This document shows positions 24,290 to 33,295 of a stretch of DNA of 64,000 bases, one piece after another. The stretch comes from Pelomonas dachongensis (GTDB taxonomy: Bacteria > Pseudomonadota > Gammaproteobacteria > Burkholderiales > Burkholderiaceae_C): the NCBI RefSeq assembly GCF_043555865.1, contig NZ_JBIGHY010000004.1, forward strand, positions 434,001 through 498,000. Reading direction: 5' to 3'. Both the position numbers and the translations under genes were made by a program. Position 1 is the first letter of the stretch; the number at the start of each line of letters is the position of its first letter. Under the pieces are notes generated by a model, which saw only the letters and a list, made by a program, of their open reading frames with translations, had not been told where the DNA came from and did no database searches.

Positions 24290-25312
24290 TTACGGCGCGG
24301 CCTTCTTGAAGCCCAGCGCCTCGATCCAGGCGTGGAAGGCCTCGGCCCAGCGGTCGGCGGTGGCGCCTCGCGGTGTCATGCCGAAGCCATGGCCGCCGTG
24401 GCTGTACAGGTGCAGCTCGGGGCGGTAGTCCGCCGCGAAGAGCCGGTCATAGAAGTCGCGCACGCCGCTGCCGACGAACACATCGTCCTGCGCCATCGCG
24501 ATGAAGAACGGCGGCAGCGCGCCCGGTGCCGGTGTGGGCGCGGGGCGCAGCCAGGGCTCCTTGGGCGTGCCCGGCGGGTAGGGCAGGTGGGCCGGCGGCA
24601 GCGTCGGCGGCACCACCATGGGCGGGCCGTAGATCAGCCCGGCGAAGTTCGGCCGGTCGGCCGGCTCGGGGGTCAGCGCCATCATGCCCACGACATGGCC
24701 GCCTGCCGAGAAGCCCACCGCGCCCACACGCCGCGGGTCGATGCCGAAGTCCTTGGCATGCGCCCGGATCTCGCGCAGCGCCTGCAGGCCATCCACCGCA
24801 GCGGCCTCGCCGATCTGCCCCGTCGGGCCGCTGGTCATCGCCGTGAAGACGCGTTGGCGGTAGCTCTCTGCGCTCTCGGCAGGCGACTGGTAGATGGTGC
24901 GATAGCGCAGCACGAAGGCGGCGATGCCGCGCTCGGCCAGCCAGCGGGCCACGTCCGTGCCCTCGCTGCGGATGGACAGCTCGCGGAAGCCGCCGCCCGG
25001 CGCTACCACCACGGCAGCGCCGGTTGCCCGCCCGGCCGCCGGCAGAAAGGGCTGGTAGCTGGGCTGGCTGACGTTGCGGACCTTGGCGCCGCCGTCGACC
25101 ACCTCGTCGGGTCCGGTCTGAGGCGCTGCGCCGAACCACTGGGCCAGCGCCGGCGGCCCGGCCGCCCAGACCGGCCGCGCCGGCAGCACGCACACCGCCG
25201 GCCCGCAGGCCGGGGTGGCGTCGGGCGGCGCGGGCTGCGACAGCGCCGGGGCGCAGGTGAGCGCCAGCAGTGCGGCGCTCATCAGGGCATGGAGTTGGTA
25301 CTTGAACGGCAT
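24290..25312 (-). CDS. Exported alpha/beta-hydrolase esterase (acetyl-xylan-esterase-like)
   Basis: A 340-residue exported hydrolase. The signal peptide ends near APALSQ. The oxyanion region is VVAPGGGFRELSIRSEG, the nucleophile Ser is in GAVGFSAGGHVVG, the acid is near MAQDDVFV, and His is in LYSHGGHGFG. This matches the BD-FAE/Axe-like small esterase family, which removes acyl groups from sugars or other alcohols in the periplasm. ATG at 25312 is preferred for a complete signal peptide; MSAALLALT ten codons later is an alternative. It sits between the two TonB receptors on the opposite strand, convergent with receptor 1 and divergent from receptor 2. Confidence 0.88.
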   Translation of the reverse strand: MPFKYQLHALMSAALLALTCAPALSQPAPPDATPACGPAVCVLPARPVWAAGPPALAQWFGAAPQTGPDEVVDGGAKVRNVSQPSYQPFLPAAGRATGAAVVVAPGGGFRELSIRSEGTDVARWLAERGIAAFVLRYRTIYQSPAESAESYRQRVFTAMTSGPTGQIGEAAAVDGLQALREIRAHAKDFGIDPRRVGAVGFSAGGHVVGMMALTPEPADRPNFAGLIYGPPMVVPPTLPPAHLPYPPGTPKEPWLRPAPTPAPGALPPFFIAMAQDDVFVGSGVRDFYDRLFAADYRPELHLYSHGGHGFGMTPRGATADRWAEAFHAWIEALGFKKAAP

Positions 25313-25490
25313 GGCGGAAGGGCCCGGTCGGGCAGGTTGAGCATCGGGCCACGCTAGGCGCCGGGTGCGGACGTCGCCAAGCGCCCGATGGCTGCTGTCC
25401 ACCTGGCAGACAGCGCGGCGGCCGGTATGGGGCATCCGGCACCCTGCACGGGTGAACGCGACACCACGACAGCGCAGGATTACCGGCGGT

Positions 25491-25621
25491 TATCCACCTG
25501 ACGAGTGATGCCGAAAGCCGGCCGGCATGACCGCGCCGCGCTGCATACATTGAGCCTCAACCCAGACCACGAGTCACCGACCGGGCCTGGATACGCCCGC
25601 AGTCCTCAGGCTGTCTAGACA
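25491..25621 (+). repeat. Upstream regulatory segment of TonB receptor 2 (duplicated, copy 2)
   Basis: Begins with TATCCACCTGACGAGTGATG (25491-25510), continues with CATACATTGAGCCTCAACC and ACCGGGCCTGGA, and ends in TGTCTAGACA (25612-25621). It matches copy 1 at 21557-21685. The whole 341-bp gap 25313-25653 between the esterase and receptor 2 holds this segment, the esterase promoter on the other strand and a GGAGA ribosome site before ATG 25654; I see no gene in it. Confidence 0.7.
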
Positions 25622-25653
25622 AGCTGCCCAACTTCCATCACGGAGAAATTCGA

Positions 25654-28140
25654 ATGCACCCGAACCCATGGCCCCGTGGCGCATCGCGCCAGCATGTCAG
25701 GCTCGTGCCCACTGGCGTGGCGCTGGCCTGCGCTCTGTTGACGGGCGGCACTGCCCTCGCGCAGACCGCACCCACTGAGCCCGCGGCTGGCGCAGAGGCG
25801 TCGACGAACGCGCTGCCCACCGTCACCGTGACGGCGCGCAAGCGCAGCGAGAAGATGCTGGAAGTGCCGATGTCCATCCAGTCGTTCTCCGACAAGGACC
25901 TGCGCGCCAGCGGCACTACCGACATCAAGGACCTCACCACCCAGTCCGGCTTCAACTTCACCTCGGCCCAGGGCTCCGGCGCACAGGGCCGCGCCTTTGG
26001 CGTGACGACCTTCCGCGGGCTGCAGGGCGAGTTGAACTTCCCCTGGGAGAACTCCGGTGGCGTCTTCATCGACGGCATCTTCATCTCCGGCGGCGTCTCC
26101 AGCATCGGCATGAACGACGTGGCGCGCGTGGAAGTGCTCAAGGGCCCGCAGAACGCCTTCTTCGGCCGCAGCACCTTCGGCGGCGCGGTGAACTTCATCA
26201 CCAAGCAGCCGGCCGGTGAGCTGCGCGGCACGATCAACGCGTCGTTGAGCCAGCGTGGCTCCAACGATGTGGATGTGACCATCGAGGGGCCGCTGCTCAC
26301 CGATGTGCTGAACGGCCGCCTGTCCTTCGGCTCCCGCCACAAGGCCGCGCTATACCGCGCCACCGACGGCGGCGACCTGGGCGCCGAGAACACCAAGTTC
26401 ATCGCCGGCACGCTGCACTTCTCGCCCACCGACGACCTGTGGCTGCGGCTGCGCGGCCACTACCAGAAGGACGAGGACTCCACGCCCGCCTCGGCCTTCA
26501 TCCGCGCCGCCGGCAACACCAGCTGCACTGGCGCCACCTACACCGGCATCGGGCGCGATGGCAGCCCGGTGCAGTACACGCCGGGCACCGCCTACTTCTG
26601 CGGCAGCCTGCCAACGTTCGAGGACGTGGGCAGCGGCGTCATCAATGCCAACACGGCCATCCCGGCCGGCGCCTACGACGCCTTCGTCAACAACAGCCTG
26701 GCCGATCCCTTCCTGGCCAAGACGCCGCTGCTGGACCACGCCGGCATGGCGCGCGAAATCAAGCGCGCCTCGCTGCAGGCCGGCTATTCGCTGCCCCTGG
26801 GCATGGAGGCCGCCTTCAACGTCGGCTACAACCAGGCCAACTCGGCCAGTATCTTCGACCTGGACCGCACCCGGACCCAGGCTTTCTACGCGCTGCAGAC
26901 CAACGTCACGCGCGACCTCACCGCCGACGCGCGGCTGTCCACCAACCCCAAGGCGGCGCTGCGCGGCGTGGTGGGCGTCAGCTACTTCAAGTCCACCTAC
27001 CAGCTGTCCCAGCTCAACCTGAACTCGGCCTTAGGTGCGACAGCGGCCGTGCGGGACTCGGGCAACTACCTGAACCTCGACTCCAAGGTGCCGGCCGTCT
27101 ACGGCTCGGTGGAGTACGACATCACCCGGCGCATCACCGCCTCGTTCGAGACGCGCCGCCAGCGCGACAAGATCGCGGCGACGACCTTCGGCGGCGCGGT
27201 CTACTCGAACGCCGTCGACAACTGGCTGCCGCGCACGACCTTGCGTTTCAAGCCCAGCGAGGACTTGTCCTTCTACGTCAACGTGGCGCGCGGCGTGCAG
27301 CCGCTGACGGTGAACACCGGCTACGTGAACGCCTCGCCCGCCGGTCAGGCCTACATGCGCAGCATCTACCCGACGCTGGGCGACTTCACGCCGCAGCCCA
27401 AGCTCAAGTCGCTGGAGCTGGGCGCCAAGCAGCGCGTGACGGAGTGGCTGCAGTACTCGGCAGCCGTCTACGAGCAGAAGTGGAAGAACCGCCTGACGTC
27501 CAGCGCGATCTTCAACCCGGCGTCCTGCGGCGCGACCACCGGGACGGCCGAATGCCCCTTCACCGCGACGGGTGCCGGCGTGACCTTCAGCAACGACGCC
27601 AGCATCCGCGGCCTGGAGCTGCAGGTGGACGCCCAGCTCGCCAGCCAGTGGACAGCCGGTGCCTACCTGGACCTGAAGCGCGCCACCTGGGACAAGTACA
27701 ACTCCGCCGGCCAATCCGTCTACGGCGCCAACCGCGCGCTGGCGCTGACCGGCACGGCCGTCTCCTTCGACGGCAACACGCTCGGCCGCGTGCCCAAGCT
27801 CACGCTGTCGGCCAACACCACCTACCGCTTCGGGTTGAGCGGCGGCTGGAGCAGCTTCCTGCGCGGCGACCTGACCCATGTCGGCAAGCAGTGGGAGACG
27901 GACTTCAACTTCGCCCAGTCCAAGGCCTACTCGCGGCTGGACGCGCGCTGGGGCTTCGAGAAGGGCAACACCTCGGTGGAAGTCTTCGTGCGCAACCTCA
28001 CCGACGACCGCGGCTGGGTCAGCGTGGGCCGCACGGTGGACCTGGGCATCACGCCTCTGGTGAACTTCTCGCAGCAGGCGCTCATCGCCACCGTGCAGGA
28101 GGCGCGCAACGTGGGCGTGCGTCTGCGCTACGGCTTTTGA
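25654..28140 (+). CDS. TonB-dependent outer-membrane receptor 2
   Basis: An 828-residue paralog of receptor 1 with the same architecture: signal peptide to GGTALAQ, TonB box LPTVTVTARKR, plug (EVPMSIQSFSDKDLRASG, TFRGLQGELNFPWENSGG, VEVLKGPQNAFFGRSTFGGAVN), barrel ending in VRLRYGF. The cysteine loop TSCTGATYTG...YFCGS and a second pair (NPASCGATTG.AECPF) are conserved. Differences are spread over the barrel loops rather than the plug, as expected if the two bind related but different ligands. Start at ATG 25654 follows GGAGA. Terminated by the hairpin at 28170. Confidence 0.93.
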   Translation: MHPNPWPRGASRQHVRLVPTGVALACALLTGGTALAQTAPTEPAAGAEASTNALPTVTVTARKRSEKMLEVPMSIQSFSDKDLRASGTTDIKDLTTQSGFNFTSAQGSGAQGRAFGVTTFRGLQGELNFPWENSGGVFIDGIFISGGVSSIGMNDVARVEVLKGPQNAFFGRSTFGGAVNFITKQPAGELRGTINASLSQRGSNDVDVTIEGPLLTDVLNGRLSFGSRHKAALYRATDGGDLGAENTKFIAGTLHFSPTDDLWLRLRGHYQKDEDSTPASAFIRAAGNTSCTGATYTGIGRDGSPVQYTPGTAYFCGSLPTFEDVGSGVINANTAIPAGAYDAFVNNSLADPFLAKTPLLDHAGMAREIKRASLQAGYSLPLGMEAAFNVGYNQANSASIFDLDRTRTQAFYALQTNVTRDLTADARLSTNPKAALRGVVGVSYFKSTYQLSQLNLNSALGATAAVRDSGNYLNLDSKVPAVYGSVEYDITRRITASFETRRQRDKIAATTFGGAVYSNAVDNWLPRTTLRFKPSEDLSFYVNVARGVQPLTVNTGYVNASPAGQAYMRSIYPTLGDFTPQPKLKSLELGAKQRVTEWLQYSAAVYEQKWKNRLTSSAIFNPASCGATTGTAECPFTATGAGVTFSNDASIRGLELQVDAQLASQWTAGAYLDLKRATWDKYNSAGQSVYGANRALALTGTAVSFDGNTLGRVPKLTLSANTTYRFGLSGGWSSFLRGDLTHVGKQWETDFNFAQSKAYSRLDARWGFEKGNTSVEVFVRNLTDDRGWVSVGRTVDLGITPLVNFSQQALIATVQEARNVGVRLRYGF

Positions 28141-28169
28141 AGCCACGGGGGCCTGCGGGCCCCGGCAAC

Positions 28170-28199
28170 GACAAAGGCGCTCCGAGGAGCGCCTTTGTC
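28170..28199. terminator. Bidirectional terminator after TonB receptor 2
   Basis: Perfect 14-bp stem GACAAAGGCGCTCC (28170-28183), GA loop, complement at 28186-28199. It serves convergent receptor 2 and the DUF1838 gene. Its core matches the terminator after receptor 1, so the receptor unit was apparently duplicated with both ends. Confidence 0.9.
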
Positions 28200-28221
28200 A
28201 TGGTGCCTGCAGCGGTGCAGC

Positions 28222-29073
28222 TCAGGCGCGGAACACCGCCTCCAGATGGGAGGCGGGGTCGGCCCACCAGCCCGGCTTGCTGCGGCGTGTCTCGGCCAGC
28301 CAGCGGGCGGGCAGCGCGTCCAGCGTCAGGCCGTAGCGGCCGGCGCCATGGGCCATCATGTGCCCCGGCTGCCCGGCCGGCATCTGCTGCCAGGGGCGCC
28401 AGCCGCTGACGTTGGTGAAGGACATGTTGGCCGGCACCTGCCGCGCTGCCGGGTCGCGCAGCGCGGCCAGCGGTGCGCGCACGGTCACCAGCTCGCTGTA
28501 GCGGTAGGGCGCGGCCGGCGCCGGGCGAACCAGCGCGGTGCGCACGCGCTGGTTCGCCACCAGCTCGCCGCCCAGCTCCTCCATGCTGCTGACGCGGTCC
28601 TCCGCCACGGCCCCGGGCGGCAGTGGCTTGACGTGGTGGCGGCTGAGGTCTTCATGCAGCACCAGGCTGGTGGGGCGTGAGGTGTGCACCAGCACGGGCA
28701 CGCTCTGGCCCGTGATGGGGTTGCGCCACTGCGTCATCACCTCGCCGCTGTCCGCGTCGGTGTAGTAGGCGTTCTCGAAGCTGGTGCTCAGCCAGCGGCC
28801 GTCGCCCAGCGGGCGCCAGCGCGTGAACGTGACCGCCAGCACGCCGAACATCGGGATCAGCTCGCTGTCGATGACGCCGTAGTACTGGCCCGTCAGCGCG
28901 GCCACGACGAGGCGGTCGTCGAGCGCGCCGCGCATCAGCAGGTAGTCGCGCAGGCGGCCGGTGGGCGCTGCCGCCGTAGCGGCGCCGGCCAGCAGCGGCG
29001 TGCTGCCGGCGGCCACCGCAGCGGCGCATTGCAGCCAGCGGCGGCGGTCCATCGGTGGATTGTTCAAGGGCAT
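28222..29073 (-). CDS. DUF1838 family protein, exported (copy 1)
   Basis: A 283-residue protein. The N-terminus MDRRRWLQCAAAVAAGSTPLLAGAATA is a Tat-like or Sec signal with twin-Arg, so it acts outside the cytosol. DUF1838 blocks: ALTGQYYGVIDSELIPMFGVLAV, FENAYYTDADSGEVMTQWRNPITGQ. Function is unknown. AGAGG about seven bases ahead of ATG 29073 supports the long start; MDRRRW at codon 8 would also work. It is the last gene of the operon starting at leuC copy 2. A second DUF1838 protein (47494-48462) closes a similar set in the other operon, next to serine hydrolases there too. Confidence 0.8.
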   Translation of the reverse strand: MPLNNPPMDRRRWLQCAAAVAAGSTPLLAGAATAAAPTGRLRDYLLMRGALDDRLVVAALTGQYYGVIDSELIPMFGVLAVTFTRWRPLGDGRWLSTSFENAYYTDADSGEVMTQWRNPITGQSVPVLVHTSRPTSLVLHEDLSRHHVKPLPPGAVAEDRVSSMEELGGELVANQRVRTALVRPAPAAPYRYSELVTVRAPLAALRDPAARQVPANMSFTNVSGWRPWQQMPAGQPGHMMAHGAGRYGLTLDALPARWLAETRRSKPGWWADPASHLEAVFRA

Positions 29074-29094
29074 TGAGAACCTCTTCGGCAGGGG

Positions 29095-30264
29095 TTAGCG
29101 AAACAGCAGCGGCAGGAACTCGTTCAGGTAGACACGCCAGTTCACCCAGGTGTGGCCGCCGCCGGTTTCGCGGTAGGTGTAGGCGATGCCGTGCTCATCC
29201 AACATGCGGCGCGTCGGCTCGGCCATCGCGAAGAGGAAGTCCTCCTTGCCGAAGGCGTAGAACACGACACTCTTGGCGGCGGCGCGGCGCTTGAGCGCGT
29301 CGGCATGGCGGGCGGTATAGGCGCTGGCGTTGTCGCCCGCCTGCAGGCCGATGCTGAAGACGCCCACGGCGCCGAACAGGTCCGGGCGCGGCAGGCCGAA
29401 GTTCAGCGTGTGCGCACCGCCCATGGACAGCCCCGCCATCGCACGTCGTGCCGTTGTCGGTTCGGTGCGGAAGCGCCGCTCCACCTCGGGCATCAGGTCC
29501 TTGACAAGGTCGTCGCCGAAGTCAGTGTTGTTGAAGCGGTCCACGCCCGGCCGGTCCGGCGTGTGGCCGAAGGGCATGACTACGATCATCGGTTTCGCCT
29601 TGCCGGCGGCGATGAGGTTGTCCAGGATGTGATGGGCCTGGCCGATGGAGGTCCAGCTGTCGTCGCTGTCGCCCGCGCCATGCACGAGGTAGAGCACCGG
29701 GTAGCGCCGATTCGCGTTGCCCTCGTAGCCCGGCGGCGTGTAGACATGGGCGCGGCGTCGCGTGCCCAGCGTGGACGAGTCGTAGCTCAGCACCGACACC
29801 AGCCCCTGCGGCACGCCGGGCTGCAGGCTGTGGAAGGCCGACTCCGGGCCGGGCACCGCCAGCACCGAGCGGGCGCCGCGGTAGGTCAGCGAGAAGGCCG
29901 TGCCCTGCGGGTCGGGCATGTCGACGCCGTCGACGTTGAAGGCATAGCGGTAGGCGCCGCCCGGCAGCGGTTGTGGCGTCGTCGCGGCCCAGAAGCCTTG
30001 CTCGTCCCTGGCCATCGGCAGGCCGGGCGGCTTGCCGTCGAAGCCGGTGGGCACACCGTTGATCTCGGTGCTGCTGAGCTTCACGGCCGCTGCCGTGGGT
30101 GCGCACAGCCGGAAGCTCACGCGCCGGTCGGCCTGCACCGTGACCGAGTCGTAGAACATCACCCACCGCTGGGCCGAGCTGGCATCGCAAGTTGGGCCGG
30201 CCGCCACGGCGGAACTCGCCAGGCCGCAGGCGCCCAGCAGCAGAGAGAAGTTGCGGGTCTTCAT
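29095..30264 (-). CDS. Exported esterase, esterase-D/feruloyl-esterase-like with N-terminal E-set domain
   Basis: A 389-residue exported hydrolase. Signal peptide ends near SSAVAAG. An Ig-like E-set domain (about residues 45-130: RVSFRLCAPTAAAVKLS, GGAYRYAFNVDGVDMPDPQG) precedes a putative-esterase (CE1) domain with RYPVLYLVHGAGDSDDSW, nucleophile Ser in AMAGLSMGGAHT, and the closing His in TGGGHTWVNWR. The architecture matches secreted feruloyl/acetyl esterases. It may release an acyl group from the imported compound. The start at 30264 follows GGGAGAG. It lies 14 bases after the lyase gene and 21 before DUF1838. Confidence 0.88.
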   Translation of the reverse strand: MKTRNFSLLLGACGLASSAVAAGPTCDASSAQRWVMFYDSVTVQADRRVSFRLCAPTAAAVKLSSTEINGVPTGFDGKPPGLPMARDEQGFWAATTPQPLPGGAYRYAFNVDGVDMPDPQGTAFSLTYRGARSVLAVPGPESAFHSLQPGVPQGLVSVLSYDSSTLGTRRRAHVYTPPGYEGNANRRYPVLYLVHGAGDSDDSWTSIGQAHHILDNLIAAGKAKPMIVVMPFGHTPDRPGVDRFNNTDFGDDLVKDLMPEVERRFRTEPTTARRAMAGLSMGGAHTLNFGLPRPDLFGAVGVFSIGLQAGDNASAYTARHADALKRRAAAKSVVFYAFGKEDFLFAMAEPTRRMLDEHGIAYTYRETGGGHTWVNWRVYLNEFLPLLFR

Positions 30265-30278
30265 GAACGGCTCTCCCT

Positions 30279-31142
30279 TCAGCGGGCCCACTTCTTCTCG
30301 AAGTCCCACACCTCCTGGAAGCCGATCAGCTTGCAGAACTCCGTGAAGTCGAACATGGGCAGATCGGGCGACTGGCTCAGGCCGTGGTCCTTGAGTTGGC
30401 GCAGCGCCGTCTCCATCGCGGCGGCGGCCACCAGGCTGGTCATCGACGGGTAGATCGCGAACGCGTAGCCGATCTGCTTCAGCGTGGCTGCGGGCAAGAT
30501 GGGCGTCTTGCCGCCATCGGCCATGTTGGCCATCATCGGCAGGTCGAAGGCCTCGCAGGCGAGGCGCATCTCGTCCTCGGACTGCGGCGCCTCGAAGAAC
30601 AGCACGTCGGCGCCGGCCCTGGCATAGGCCTCCAGCCGGCGCATCGCGTCGTCGACGCCGAAGCCGGCACGAGCGTCGGTGCGGGCGATGATGAGGAAGT
30701 TCTTCTTGTCCTCGCGCGTCGCGGCGGCGACCTTGATCTTCTCGACCATGTCCTCCAGCGGCACGCAGCGCTTGAACGGCGTGTGGCCGCACTTCTTCGG
30801 GAACTCCTGGTCCTCGATCTGGATGGCGGTGACGCCGGCCTTCTCGTAGCCGCGCACCGTGTGCGCGACGTTCAGCAGGCCGCCGTAGCCCGTGTCGCCG
30901 TCGGCGATGACGGCAGCGTTGCTGGTCTGCACCAGCGTGGCCATGCGGTCCAGCATCTGCGTGTAGCTGGCGATGCCGGCGTCGGGCAGGCCCAGGCTGG
31001 AGGCCGTCAGCCAGTAGCCGCTGCCGTAGACGATGGGGAAGCCCACCTTGTTGGCCACGGCGGTGGCGATCATGTCCTGCATGCCGGGAACGACGAAGAA
31101 GTCGCCGGCATCGAGCATCTGGCGGAAAACGGGATTGGCCAT
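30279..31142 (-). CDS. Isocitrate lyase/PEP mutase superfamily lyase (2-methylisocitrate/2,3-dimethylmalate lyase-like)
   Basis: A 287-residue C-C lyase. Mg2+ is bound through the Asp cluster in IADGDTGYGG (79-88); the catalytic loop KKCGH is at 116-120 with Cys118 as the base, which separates it from PEP mutases. Other blocks are IQIEDQEFP, IIARTDARAGFG and DVLFFEAPQSEDEM. The family cleaves 2-methylisocitrate or 2,3-dimethylmalate into pyruvate plus succinate or propionate. It is encoded 26 bp after a LeuCD pair, an order also found for dimethylmaleate hydratase plus dimethylmalate lyase (established in Eubacterium barkeri nicotinate fermentation). prpC and prpD of the methylcitrate cycle are absent here, so PrpB is less likely. 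Confidence 0.87.
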   Translation of the reverse strand: MANPVFRQMLDAGDFFVVPGMQDMIATAVANKVGFPIVYGSGYWLTASSLGLPDAGIASYTQMLDRMATLVQTSNAAVIADGDTGYGGLLNVAHTVRGYEKAGVTAIQIEDQEFPKKCGHTPFKRCVPLEDMVEKIKVAAATREDKKNFLIIARTDARAGFGVDDAMRRLEAYARAGADVLFFEAPQSEDEMRLACEAFDLPMMANMADGGKTPILPAATLKQIGYAFAIYPSMTSLVAAAAMETALRQLKDHGLSQSPDLPMFDFTEFCKLIGFQEVWDFEKKWAR

Positions 31143-31168
31143 GTCGGTGGGTTCCTGAGAAAGAGGGG

Positions 31169-31786
31169 TCAGTCGTTGCCGGCGTAGAGCCAGGGCTGGC
31201 GCAGCCGCTGCTGCGCCTCGAAGGCGGTGATCAGCGTGCCGGCGTCCTGGCGGATGCGCTCGATCTCGTCGCGGCCTTCCAGCAGCGCCTGGCGTGCGCG
31301 TTCGGCGATCTCGAAGCGGATGGACTCGCCGCTGGCCAGCGTGATGGTGCTGGCGGCCAGGTCCACCGTCAGCGGCTGGCCGGCCTCGGCTGCGGCCATC
31401 GCGCGGGCATGGTCGTCCGCGCCCAGCCGAATGGGCAGCATGCCGTTGTTCAGGCAGTTGGCCTGGAAGATCTCGCCGAAGCCCGGCGCGATGATGCAGC
31501 GCAGGCCCAGGTCCGCCAGCGCCCACGGCGCCTGCTCGCGGCTGGAGCCGCAGCCGAAGTTGGGGCCGGCCACGAGGATCTGCGCGCCGCGCCAGCGCGG
31601 GCGGTTCAGCACGAAGTCGGGCCGCTCGCGGCCGGTCTCGTCGAAGCGCTTTTCGTAGAAGGCGTAGGGGCCAAGGCCGGCCTTCTGCGTCAGCACGAGG
31701 AAGCGGCCAGGGAAGATGATGTCGGTGTCGATGTCGGCGTCGGGCATGGGCGCCGCGACGGAGCGCAGGGTGGTGAAGGCTTGCAT
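31169..31786 (-). CDS. leuD: LeuD-family hydro-lyase small subunit, copy 2
   Basis: A 205-residue swivel subunit: IDTDIIFPGRFL near the N-terminus, GPNFGCGSSREQAPWAL and IIAPGFGEIFQANCLNNGMLPI. Same length as copy 1 but with clear differences around the substrate loops (copy 1 has IDTDAIIPSREMKTV). Start 31786 overlaps the leuC stop as TGATG. With the lyase just downstream it probably hydrates an unsaturated methylated or alkylated dicarboxylate. Confidence 0.88.
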   Translation of the reverse strand: MQAFTTLRSVAAPMPDADIDTDIIFPGRFLVLTQKAGLGPYAFYEKRFDETGRERPDFVLNRPRWRGAQILVAGPNFGCGSSREQAPWALADLGLRCIIAPGFGEIFQANCLNNGMLPIRLGADDHARAMAAAEAGQPLTVDLAASTITLASGESIRFEIAERARQALLEGRDEIERIRQDAGTLITAFEAQQRLRQPWLYAGND

Positions 31787-33204
31787 CAGGCGGGGTCCAG
31801 GCGGCGCGGGTCGGCCAGGTGGCCGGCGATGGCGCTCGCTGCGGCGGTGGCGGGGCTGACGAGGTGGGTGCGCGCACCCACGCCCTGGCGGCCCTCGAAG
31901 TTGCGGTTGCTGGTGCTGGCGCAGCGCTCGCCGGGCAGCAGCCGGTCGTCGTTCATCGCCACGCACAGCGAGCAGGCCGGCGCACGCCACTCGAAGCCGG
32001 CGGCGGTGAACAGCTTGTCCAGCCCTTCTCCTTCTGCCTGGCGGGCCACGGCGGCCGAGCCCGGCACGACGATGGCTTTCACATGCGCGGCCTTGCGGCG
32101 GCCGCGCAGCTGCGCGGCGGCGGCACGCAAGTCCTCGATGCGGCTGTTGGTGCAGGAGCCGATGAAGACATGGTCCAGCGCCACGTCCTGCAGCGCGGTG
32201 CCGGGGCGCAGGCCCATGTAGTCCAGCGCGCGGGCGATCTTGCGTGCAGAGGCCTCGCTGCCGGCCTGCGCCGGGTCGGGCACGCGGCCGTCGATGGGCA
32301 GCACCTGGTCGGGGCTGGTGCCCCAGGTCACCTGTGGGGCCAGTGTGGCGGCGTCGATGTCGACGCTGCGATCGAAGTGGGCGCCGTCGTCGCTGTGCAG
32401 CGTGCGCCAGTGGTCCAGCGCCTGCTCCCATTGCGCGCCGCGTGGGGCCATGGGTCGGCCTTCCAGCCAGGCATAGGTGCGGTCGTCCGGCGCGATCAGG
32501 CCGCTGCGGGCGCCCGCCTCGATGCTCATGTTGCACACCGTCATGCGCTCGGCCATGGACATGGCCTCGATGGTGCTGCCGCAGAACTCGATGGTGTGGC
32601 CCACCGCGCCCGAGGCGCCCAGGCGGCCGATGATGGCCAGCACCACGTCCTTGGCAGCAACGCTCGCCGGCAGCGCGCCGCTCACGCGCACGCGCAGGTT
32701 GCGGGCGCGGCGCTGGCGCAGCGTCTGCGTGGCCAGCACGCATTCCACCTCGCTGGCGCCGATGCCGAATGCCAGCGCCCCGAAGGCGCCGTGCGTGGAG
32801 GTGTGCGAGTCGCCGCAGACCAGCGTGATGCCGGGCAGCGTGAAGCCCTGCTCGGGGCCGATGACGTGCACGATGCCGTGGCGGCCGTCGGTCAGCGGGA
32901 TGTAGCGCACGCCGGCGGCGGTGGTGTTGCGCTCCAGCAGCGCCACCTGCTCGCGGGCCAGCGGGTCGGCGATGGGCTGGTCGCGGTGGCGGGTGGGCAC
33001 GGCATGGTCGGCCACGGCCAGCTGCGTCTGGCGGCGGCGCACCGCCAGGCCGCGGGCGCGCAGGCCCTCGAAGCTCTGCGGGCTGCTGACCTCGTGCAGC
33101 ATCTGGCGGTCGATGTAGATCAGCGCCGTCGTATCGCCGTGTTCGTCGCGTTCTTCGCTGATGACATGCGAGGTCCAGAGCTTGTCGTAGAGGGTCTGTG
33201 TCAT
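31786..33204 (-). CDS. leuC: LeuC-family hydro-lyase large subunit, copy 2
   Basis: A 472-residue 4Fe-4S subunit. Cluster ligands are Cys in FIGSCTNSR and the pair in ACSLCVAMN. Family blocks LVCGDSHTSTHGAFGALAFG, TVCNMSIEAGARSGLIAPD and STSNRNFEGRQG are intact, so it looks closer to ordinary LeuC than copy 1 does. ATG 33204 begins TQTLYDKLWTSHV, the normal LeuC N-terminus. It is the first gene of a five-gene operon (leuC, leuD, lyase, esterase, DUF1838), about 90 bp after the IclR gene, which reads the same way. A true leucine enzyme cannot be ruled out, but the following C-C lyase favours a catabolic role. Confidence 0.9.
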   Translation of the reverse strand: MTQTLYDKLWTSHVISEERDEHGDTTALIYIDRQMLHEVSSPQSFEGLRARGLAVRRRQTQLAVADHAVPTRHRDQPIADPLAREQVALLERNTTAAGVRYIPLTDGRHGIVHVIGPEQGFTLPGITLVCGDSHTSTHGAFGALAFGIGASEVECVLATQTLRQRRARNLRVRVSGALPASVAAKDVVLAIIGRLGASGAVGHTIEFCGSTIEAMSMAERMTVCNMSIEAGARSGLIAPDDRTYAWLEGRPMAPRGAQWEQALDHWRTLHSDDGAHFDRSVDIDAATLAPQVTWGTSPDQVLPIDGRVPDPAQAGSEASARKIARALDYMGLRPGTALQDVALDHVFIGSCTNSRIEDLRAAAAQLRGRRKAAHVKAIVVPGSAAVARQAEGEGLDKLFTAAGFEWRAPACSLCVAMNDDRLLPGERCASTSNRNFEGRQGVGARTHLVSPATAAASAIAGHLADPRRLDPA

Positions 33205-33295
33205 GGGGGCGGGCAGCTGCTGGGCATGTACGCAGTTTGCAAGTCACCCGCGTGCGCGCCTTGCCGGGCTGCGCGGCTGTTCGCCCTGTGGACTC

